Of a stretch of 19,771 nucleotides of DNA, positions 14,281 through 19,771 are shown one piece after another (positions within the stretch are counted from its first letter, which is position 1; each line of letters starts with the position of its first letter). The notes under the pieces are model-generated. The model had not been told where the DNA came from. It was given only the letters and a program-made list of their open reading frames with translations, and searched no databases. This stretch comes from an uncultured Blautia sp. (GTDB lineage: Bacteria > Bacillota > Clostridia > Lachnospirales > Lachnospiraceae), in assembly GCA_900551715.1 (NCBI GenBank), contig URXG01000044.1, positions 1-19,771 of the forward strand, in the 5' to 3' direction. The position numbers and the translations under genes were made by a program.

Positions 14281-15822
14281 ATGAAATATATTGTAACCTG
14301 CAGAGAAATGAAAATGCTGGACAGTCATACCATTCAGAAAAAAGGGATTCCTTCTCTGGTCCTTATGGAACGGGCTGCCCTGAAAACAGCAGAAAAAATA
14401 GAAGCTCATTTCAGAGAGCATCCAGGACAACAGAAGATTCTGTGTGTCTGCGGAAGTGGGAATAATGGTGGAGACGGGATTGCCATTGGACGGATTCTGT
14501 TTCTCCATGGATTTGACGTAAAGATCTATATGGCAGGAAATCCATCTCATATGACAGAAGAAACCAGACAGCAGCTGGATATTGCCGGGAATTATCATGT
14601 TCCGCTGGTGAATAACCCGGATATGAACGAATATACTACTATAGTAGATGCCATTTTCGGAGTTGGACTCAGCCGCACTGTGGAAGGACATTGCAGAGAT
14701 GTGATCTGTCAGATGAATGAAGCTTCTGCCTGGAAAGTGGCAGTGGACATTCCCTCCGGGGTAAATGGAGATACCGGAATGGAACTGGGAACTGCTTTTT
14801 GTGCAGACCTGACGGTAACCTACGCTTTCTGCAAAGCTGGGCTCTGTCTTTATCCTGGCAGGAAGCTGGCGGGGAAAGTTGTAACCGGGGATATAGGCAT
14901 TTACCAGGACAATACAGAGAATGTCCACACTTCCCCGGGGGAACTCTGGCAGGCAGAAGATGAGGACCTTCTGTTCCTTAGGGAAAGAGAACCAGATGGA
15001 AACAAGGGAACTTTTGGAAAGGTTCTGGCAGTGGCAGGAAGCCCTGGAATGTGTGGTGCCGCTTATCTGTGCAGTGAGGGTGCTTTTCAGACAGGAGCAG
15101 GCATGGTCAGGATCCGTACAGCAGAGGAAAACAGGATTCCTCTTCAGACCCGGCTTCCGGAGGCAATGTTTTCCCAAGAGGACGGAGATCCTGTTTCCAT
15201 GAAGGAGGATTTTGACTGGTGTGATGTGCTGGTCATTGGACCGGGAGTGGGCACAGGAGCAGAGGCGGCAGCCAGAGTTGGCTGTTTTCTGGAAATGGCT
15301 TCCGGAGAAAAGAAACCGGTGGTGCTGGATGCAGACGGACTGAACCTTCTTTCGGAGAATCCCTCATTGTGGGAATCTGTGGGAGAAAATGTGATCCTGA
15401 CACCTCATATGGGTGAAATGTCCCGACTTACAGGAAAGACTATAGGAGAACTTAAGAAAGACCGGATACAGGCAGCCAGAAATCTGGCAGTGGAGCATGG
15501 ATGTGTCTGTGTTCTGAAAGATGCATGTACAGTCACAGCAGGACCAGACAGCGAGGCATGGCTGAATGGTTCCGGCAATCCGGGAATGGCAACAGCAGGA
15601 AGCGGAGATGTACTTTCCGGAATTCTGGCAGGCATTCTTTGCAGAAGTATTTCGGAACAGAATATAAAGAGTAAGACCAGACTGGCTGCGGTGGGAGTGT
15701 ATCTTCATGGCAGATCCGGTGATGTGGCGGCACAGAAAAAGGGAATGAACGGAATGAAAGCCGGAGATATCCTTAAGAATCTTCCGGATGTACTAAGAGG
15801 AGATAAAAATGAAAAGATTTGA
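14281..15822 (+). CDS. nnr: Bifunctional NAD(P)H-hydrate epimerase/dehydratase
   Basis: Nnr repairs damaged NADH and NADPH: the N-terminal YjeF_N domain epimerises the R and S hydrates, and the C-terminal kinase-like domain dehydrates the S form, using ADP in bacteria (EC 5.1.99.6 and 4.2.1.136). The 513-aa chain shows CGSGNNGGDGIAIGR (57-71), DAIFGVGLSR (123-132) and VDIPSGVNGDTG in the first half. The second half has GKVLAVAGSPGMCGAAYL (246-263), DADGLN (350-355), LTPHMGEMSRL (373-383) and GNPGMATAGSGDVLSGILAG (432-451) with the catalytic Asp443. GGGGAG at 14269-14274 is 6 bases from ATG 14281; an ATG two codons earlier is too close. Its end overlaps alr by 14 bases. Confidence 0.96.
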   Translation: MKYIVTCREMKMLDSHTIQKKGIPSLVLMERAALKTAEKIEAHFREHPGQQKILCVCGSGNNGGDGIAIGRILFLHGFDVKIYMAGNPSHMTEETRQQLDIAGNYHVPLVNNPDMNEYTTIVDAIFGVGLSRTVEGHCRDVICQMNEASAWKVAVDIPSGVNGDTGMELGTAFCADLTVTYAFCKAGLCLYPGRKLAGKVVTGDIGIYQDNTENVHTSPGELWQAEDEDLLFLREREPDGNKGTFGKVLAVAGSPGMCGAAYLCSEGAFQTGAGMVRIRTAEENRIPLQTRLPEAMFSQEDGDPVSMKEDFDWCDVLVIGPGVGTGAEAAARVGCFLEMASGEKKPVVLDADGLNLLSENPSLWESVGENVILTPHMGEMSRLTGKTIGELKKDRIQAARNLAVEHGCVCVLKDACTVTAGPDSEAWLNGSGNPGMATAGSGDVLSGILAGILCRSISEQNIKSKTRLAAVGVYLHGRSGDVAAQKKGMNGMKAGDILKNLPDVLRGDKNEKI

Positions 15823-16975
15823 TAGACTGAAGGCAGTGGTATCTCTGGATGCCATTGCACATAATTTCGCAGAAATGAAGAAAAATATTGCTGAAGGAAC
15901 AAAAATGATCGCAGTGATCAAAGCTGACGGATATGGCCATGGTGCGGAAGCCATTGCACGTCTTACAGATAGTTACAGTTACATCTGGGGATATGCAGTG
16001 GCTACAGCAGAAGAAGCCCTGCAGCTCCGAAATGCAGGTGTGGAAAAACCCATACTGATCCTGGGACTTGTCTTTGAAGAATATTTTCGTGAGATGGTGG
16101 CAGGTGATATCCGCCTCACTGTCTGTGAATATGAGACAGCAAAGAAGCTTTCCAGAGAGGCAGTCCGTCAGGATAAAACCGTACATATTCATATCGGACT
16201 GGATACCGGAATGAGCAGGATCGGTTTTGCAGATACACCGGAAAGTGTGGAAGAGATCAAAAAAATTGCAGCACTGGATCATCTGGAGATTGAAGGAATG
16301 TTTACTCATTTTGCAAGGGCAGATGAGACAGATAAGACGCCTGCTGCAGATCAGCTGAACCGTTATCTTGCTTTTGCAGAACTTCTGGAAAAATCAGGCG
16401 TTCATATACCTTTGAAACACTGTTCCAACAGTGCGGGTATCATCCGCATGAAAGAGGCGAATCTGGATGCTGTACGGGCAGGAATTACCATTTACGGTAT
16501 TTATCCTTCTAGTGAAGTGGAACGTGATATTGTAAAACTGGAACCGGCCATGGAACTGAAAAGCCATATTTCTTATGTAAAGGATCTGGAACCCGGGGCT
16601 TCCATAAGTTATGGAGGAACCTATACTGCTGACAAAAAGATCCGGGTGGCTACTATTCCGGCAGGTTATGCAGATGGTTATCCCAGAACCCTTTCCAATA
16701 AGGGCTGGGTTCTGATCCATGGTCAGAAAGCACCCATCCTTGGAAGAGTCTGTATGGATCAGTTTATGGTAAATGTGTCGGACATTCCGGATGTAAAAGC
16801 AGGAGATGAGGTGACACTGATCGGAAAAGACGGAGACGAATTTATCAGTATTGAAACTTTCGGAGATATGTCAGGACGTTTTTCTTATGAATTCGCCTGC
16901 GATATCAGTAAACGTGTGCCAAGAGTTTATCTGAAAAATGGAAAGGAATGGGGAGAGCTGACCTTTTTTGAGTAA
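15809..16975 (+). CDS. alr: Alanine racemase
   Basis: Alr (EC 5.1.1.1) interconverts L- and D-alanine with PLP and supplies D-Ala for peptidoglycan and teichoic acid. The 388-aa fold-III type enzyme has the PLP lysine Lys38 in AVIKADGYGHGA, the substrate-side HFARADE motif, HCSNSAGI, the second catalytic residue Tyr268 in SISYGGTY, then IPAGYADGYPR and CMDQFMVNVSD. Full length and normal. AGGAG lies within the end of nnr and the genes overlap by 14 bases, so translation is probably coupled. nnr-alr adjacency, often followed by a mazF-type gene, is a widely seen arrangement in Bacillota. Confidence 0.97.
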   Translation: MKRFDRLKAVVSLDAIAHNFAEMKKNIAEGTKMIAVIKADGYGHGAEAIARLTDSYSYIWGYAVATAEEALQLRNAGVEKPILILGLVFEEYFREMVAGDIRLTVCEYETAKKLSREAVRQDKTVHIHIGLDTGMSRIGFADTPESVEEIKKIAALDHLEIEGMFTHFARADETDKTPAADQLNRYLAFAELLEKSGVHIPLKHCSNSAGIIRMKEANLDAVRAGITIYGIYPSSEVERDIVKLEPAMELKSHISYVKDLEPGASISYGGTYTADKKIRVATIPAGYADGYPRTLSNKGWVLIHGQKAPILGRVCMDQFMVNVSDIPDVKAGDEVTLIGKDGDEFISIETFGDMSGRFSYEFACDISKRVPRVYLKNGKEWGELTFFE

Positions 16976-17097
16976 CAGAAAACAGTCTGGCTTTGTAAAA
17001 ATTTCCTGAAAAGGAAGCATAAAATACCACGCATGAATACACAGGAAAAAATGGGGAATACTAATTCCAGAGAAAAAAGAATCGGAGTGTGAATTGT

Positions 17098-17442
17098 GTG
17101 GTAATTAAAAGAGGGGATATTTTTTACGCAGACCTGCGTCCGGTGGTGGGCAGTGAACAGGGTGGAATCCGCCCGGTACTCATCATACAGAATGATGTCG
17201 GGAACCGTCACAGCCCCACAGTGATCTGTGCTGCGATCACATCCAAGATGAACAAGGCGAAGCTGCCCACCCATATTGAGATCGATGCTTCTTCCTATGG
17301 AATCGAGAAGGATTCGGTGATTCTTCTGGAACAGCTTCGGACCATAGACAAAAGACGCCTGAAAGATAAGGTCTGTCATCTGGATCAGACCCTTCTTGAC
17401 AAGGTGAACCATGCACTGGAGATCAGTCTGGAACTGACTTTC
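17098..17442 (+). CDS. mazF: MazF/PemK-family endoribonuclease toxin
   Basis: MazF (NdoA/EndoA) cleaves single-stranded RNA at short motifs; the Bacillus enzyme cuts at UACAU. The 115-aa sequence follows B. subtilis NdoA closely: MVIKRGDIFYADLRPVVGSE, then QGGIRPVLIIQNDVGN, with the catalytic Arg25 and Thr48 in AAITSKM, and KLPTHIEI, DSVILLEQLRTIDK near the end. Start: GTG 17098 is 10 bases from CGGAG and gives the family N-terminus; GTG 17089 is only 1 base from it. In B. subtilis alr is followed by the antitoxin gene ndoAI and then ndoA; here the 122-base gap after alr holds no antitoxin frame, so the toxin looks unpaired. Coordinates include the coding codons; the TGA stop is 17443-17445. 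Confidence 0.93.
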
Positions 17443-17468
17443 TGAAGGTTCAGGATTTCAGGTTATTA

Positions 17469-17497
17469 TTGACGAACATAAGGAAAAGTGCTATATT
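17469..17497 (+). promoter_or_regulatory. Sigma-A promoter of the CNNM/CBS gene
   Basis: TTGACG (17469-17474), a 17-base spacer and TATATT (17492-17497), about 60 bases before the ATG at 17558. It separates the membrane-protein/yebC unit from mazF, after which no terminator is seen. Confidence 0.7.
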
Positions 17498-17557
17498 TTA
17501 TCAGTAATTATGCAGGTTTGATCAAAATACTACTTATATGGAGGAATAAAGAAAAGA

Positions 17558-18916
17558 ATGGACGATGGCAGTCGATGGCCCCTTCCGGGGCTGGTTGTGT
17601 TGTTACTGTTGTTTATCATAAACGGTATCTTTTATGGTTTTGCAGCAGCAGTCAGAAACATTAGCGAAAACGAAATAGACAAAAAGGCTGAAGAGGGAGA
17701 TCCTAAAGCGAAGCTTCTTAAGGAACTTCTGGAAGATCCGGTACGGTATGTCAATGCCATTCCTTTGATCGTGACAGCTTCGGGTGTTTTTACAGGAGTA
17801 TTCCTTGTACCCTGGCTTACTCGTATTTCTCATCGCTACATAGAGCATCTGCCTGCCCTGATTCTTATATCAGCTGTATGTGTGGTCGTTTTTGCATCTC
17901 TGGGTATTCTTACCTTCCGCAGGATAGGAACCTACCGGCCGGAAAAATATGCCTACCGTTATGTAAAGTTTGTGTACCAGGTGGTAAAGATTCTGTATCC
18001 CTTTACTGCGTTTATTACATGGATTGCCAGAATGGCAGCCAGTATGTTCGGAGTTTCAACCAGTGAAAAACAGGATGCAGTAACAGAAGAAGAAATCATC
18101 TCTATGGTGGATGAGGCTCATGAACAGGGCGTGCTTCAGAAGGATGAAGCAGAGATGATCCAGAATATATTTGCTTTTAACGATACGGAAGCTGGTTCGG
18201 TGATGACCCACAGGACAGCAGTAGTAGCGTTCAGCCTGGATGATCTTCTGAAAAGCGTGGTCAACAGAATGCTGGAAGAGGGAAATTCCCGGTATCCTGT
18301 CTACGGAGAGGATATGGACGATATTCAGGGGCTGATCCATTATAAAGATGCACTGAAATTCATGACCGAAAATTCCTGGTCTAAGTACAAACCTCTGAGA
18401 GAACTGCCTGGTCTGATCCGTAAAGCTACCTTTGTGCCGGAGACCCGGAATATCGGTGAACTGTTCCGGACTATGCAGTCCAGACAGGAGCATATGGCCA
18501 TTGTAGTAGATGAGTATGGTCAGACCGCCGGTATTATTACAATGGAGGATATTCTGGAGGAGATCGTAGGTGATATCCTGGATGAATATGATGAAAGTGA
18601 AACCAGGATCCGCACACAGGTGGACAACAGCGTACTCATTGACGGGCTGGCACAGCTGGATGATGTAAGCGAGGAACTTGGAATTGATTTTGGGGAAGTT
18701 GAGGTGGAGACTCTCAACGGATATTTGACAGAGCTTTTGGGGCATATCCCTACAGAAGAAGATCTGAACAGAGAAATAGTTTCAAACGGCTACCGCTTCC
18801 GGATCCTTTCTCTGGGGAACAGGACCATAGGAAGAGTGCGTGCCGAAAAAATAAATGACAAAGAAACAGAAGGAGAAAGTGAGAAATGTCAGGACATTCA
18901 AAATTTGCAAACATAA
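17558..18916 (+). CDS. CNNM/CBS/CorC-domain membrane protein (HlyC/CorC family)
   Basis: A 452-aa protein of the family often labelled hemolysin; characterised relatives are Mg2+ efflux or Mg2+/Co2+ tolerance proteins of the plasma membrane. Domains: CNNM (DUF21) membrane region with hydrophobic segments at about 11-31, 68-88, 99-120 and a further helix at 137-162; then EEEIISMVDEAHEQGVLQ (178-195) and a CBS pair (about 213-345) with VMTHRT, RYPVYGEDMDDIQGLIHYKD (in pieces), MAIVVDEYGQTAGIITMEDI (313-332) and EEIVGDILDEYD; last, a CorC/HlyC C-terminal domain (about 357-435). GGAGG is 13 bases from the ATG, rather far, so initiation may be modest. The gene overlaps yebC by 31 bases. The ion specificity is inferred, not visible. 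Confidence 0.9.
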   Translation: MDDGSRWPLPGLVVLLLLFIINGIFYGFAAAVRNISENEIDKKAEEGDPKAKLLKELLEDPVRYVNAIPLIVTASGVFTGVFLVPWLTRISHRYIEHLPALILISAVCVVVFASLGILTFRRIGTYRPEKYAYRYVKFVYQVVKILYPFTAFITWIARMAASMFGVSTSEKQDAVTEEEIISMVDEAHEQGVLQKDEAEMIQNIFAFNDTEAGSVMTHRTAVVAFSLDDLLKSVVNRMLEEGNSRYPVYGEDMDDIQGLIHYKDALKFMTENSWSKYKPLRELPGLIRKATFVPETRNIGELFRTMQSRQEHMAIVVDEYGQTAGIITMEDILEEIVGDILDEYDESETRIRTQVDNSVLIDGLAQLDDVSEELGIDFGEVEVETLNGYLTELLGHIPTEEDLNREIVSNGYRFRILSLGNRTIGRVRAEKINDKETEGESEKCQDIQNLQT

Positions 18917-19629
18917 AGCATAAAAAGGAGAAAAACGACGCCAAAAAAGGTAAGATCTTTACCGTTATCGGACGTGAGATCGTTATGGCTGTTAAAGCAG
19001 GCGGTCCGGATCCAAACAACAACAGCAAACTTCGTGATGTGATTGCCAAGGCAAAAGCCAACAACATGCCTAACGATACCATCGAACGTGGTATCAAAAA
19101 AGCAGCAGGAGCTGACTCTGCTGACAGTTACGAACGTGCTACATACGAAGGATATGGCCCTAACGGTGTTGCTATTATCGTTGAAACACTGACTGATAAC
19201 AAGAACCGTACAGCCAGCAATGTGAGAAATGCATTCACCAAAGGTTATGGAAGCATCGGAACACAGGGATGTGTATCCTTTATGTTTGACCAGAAAGGCC
19301 AGATCATTATCGGAAAAGAAGAGCTGGAAGATGAAAAAGGAGAAATGGATGCAGATGAGCTGATGATGATCGCTCTGGATGCAGGGGCAGAAGATTTCAG
19401 TGAGGAAGAGGACAGCTATGAAGTCCTGACTTCTCCGGATGATTTCAGTGCAGTTCGTGAAGCTCTGGAAAAAGAAGGAATCCCGATGCTGGAAGCACAG
19501 ATCGCCATGGTTCCGCAGACTTATGTAGAGCTTACAGACGAAAAAGACATCAAAAATATCCAGAGAACACTGGATCTTCTGGATGAGGACGATGACGTAA
19601 CAGATGTATGGACAAACTGGGATGAATGA
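18886..19629 (+). CDS. yebC: YebC/TACO1-family protein
   Basis: A 247-aa protein with the invariant family start MSGHSKFANIKHKKEKNDAK, followed by GREIVMAVKAGGPDPNNNSK, the helical block AKANNMPNDTIERGIKKAAG, the TYEGYGPNGVAIIVETLTDN strand region and the acidic C-terminal domain. The family has long been annotated as a DNA-binding regulator (PmpR); mitochondrial TACO1 and more recent bacterial work point instead to a role on the ribosome in relieving translation stalls. Which role applies here is not visible. AGGAG at 18871-18875 lies inside the upstream gene, 10 bases from the ATG, and the overlap suggests coupled translation. It is not next to ruvC as in many bacteria. Confidence 0.95.
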   Translation: MSGHSKFANIKHKKEKNDAKKGKIFTVIGREIVMAVKAGGPDPNNNSKLRDVIAKAKANNMPNDTIERGIKKAAGADSADSYERATYEGYGPNGVAIIVETLTDNKNRTASNVRNAFTKGYGSIGTQGCVSFMFDQKGQIIIGKEELEDEKGEMDADELMMIALDAGAEDFSEEEDSYEVLTSPDDFSAVREALEKEGIPMLEAQIAMVPQTYVELTDEKDIKNIQRTLDLLDEDDDVTDVWTNWDE

Positions 19630-19691
19630 TCCCCTGGGGCAGACACAGTAAGACTTGCCTGTTAATGTATAAAATCCATATTTTTACACAG

Positions 19692-19725
19692 AATACCTTC
19701 ATGATAAAGTCATGGAGGTATTTTT
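19692..19725 (+). terminator. Terminator after yebC
   Basis: AATACCTTCATGA (19692-19704) pairs with TCATGGAGGTATT (19710-19722) over 13 bp with one wobble and a TAAAG loop, followed by a T-run ending at 19725. It lies 62 bases after the yebC stop and directly precedes the intron-like sequence. Confidence 0.9.
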
Positions 19726-19730
19726 AGTTT

Positions 19731-19771
19731 GCGCGCCATGGGCGCGCTCTAACGGGTGAAAGTCCCGAACA
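19731..19771 (+). mobile_element. 5' end of a group II (probably IIC) intron, cut by window edge
   Basis: The last 41 bases fit the start of a group II intron RNA: GCGCG in place of the usual GUGYG 5' end, a perfect GCGCGCC/GGCGCGC stem with an AT loop, then CTCTAAC and the hallmark GGGTGAAAGTCCC stem followed by GAAC. The order and spacing follow the domain I start of class C introns such as that of Oceanobacillus iheyensis. Class C introns insert just after intrinsic terminators, and this sequence begins 5 bases after the T-run of the yebC terminator. The exact first base is uncertain by a few positions, and the reverse transcriptase would lie beyond the window. Confidence 0.75.

Noticed and set aside
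17033..17092. 19-codon frame before mazF as a possible antitoxin or leader peptide
   Set aside because: It is too short for any MazE fold and its nearest AAGGA is about 17 bases from the ATG. It may be chance, although its TGA overlaps the upstream GTG.

Overview
The window reads as chromosomal DNA of an anaerobic Gram-positive bacterium of the Bacillota, most likely class Clostridia and probably Lachnospiraceae. The basis is strong AGGAGG-type ribosome sites, sigma-A style promoters, AT-leaning codon use, a Rex redox repressor divergent from a YdiF-like ABC-F gene, the alr-mazF linkage, and a small secreted Ig-like protein next to an Fn3-like fragment of a kind common in gut Lachnospiraceae surface proteins. 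The genus cannot be fixed from the sequence alone.

Layout. (1) 1-3150 is the accessory part: an imperfect palindrome at the left edge that may be a mobile-element end, a 66-aa XRE regulator divergent from an unknown cytoplasmic protein across a palindromic operator, a secreted Ig-like (Big_2) protein, a 54-aa Fn3-like fragment, and a MerR-methyltransferase fusion. Terminators close the secreted-protein and fusion genes. (2) 3203-6919 is a compact dTDP-L-rhamnose operon, rfbB-rfbD-rfbC-rfbA, closed by a strong terminator. (3) 6965-8954 holds glmS with its own promoter and terminator and no glmS ribozyme. (4) 8934-11398 holds a 50-aa membrane protein on the minus strand, a leaderless subtilisin-like protease, and an NADP-isocitrate dehydrogenase of the eukaryote-like type. 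(5) 11430-14261 holds an ABC-F translation factor (minus) divergent from rex (plus), with a near-consensus Rex operator candidate between their promoters. (6) 14281-17442 holds nnr-alr-mazF: metabolite repair, D-alanine supply, and a MazF toxin with no visible antitoxin gene. (7) 17558-19725 holds a CNNM/CBS/CorC membrane protein overlapping yebC. (8) The last 41 bases look like the 5' end of a group IIC intron placed just after the yebC terminator, and the window cuts it off.

Functionally, the middle of the window is dominated by cell-envelope precursor supply (dTDP-rhamnose, glucosamine-6-phosphate, D-alanine) and redox/NAD(P)H upkeep (Rex, Nnr, Icd). No gene-free stretch exceeds 300 bases; the longest, 6786-7070, holds the rfb terminator and the glmS promoter and leader. 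I saw no tRNA, rRNA or CRISPR array. Most of the window is ordinary housekeeping DNA. The items most worth a second look are the intron end, the orphan mazF, the Rex site, the divergent XRE operator, the Fn3-like fragment, the 50-aa membrane protein, and two minus-strand genes whose stop codons lie inside their own terminators.
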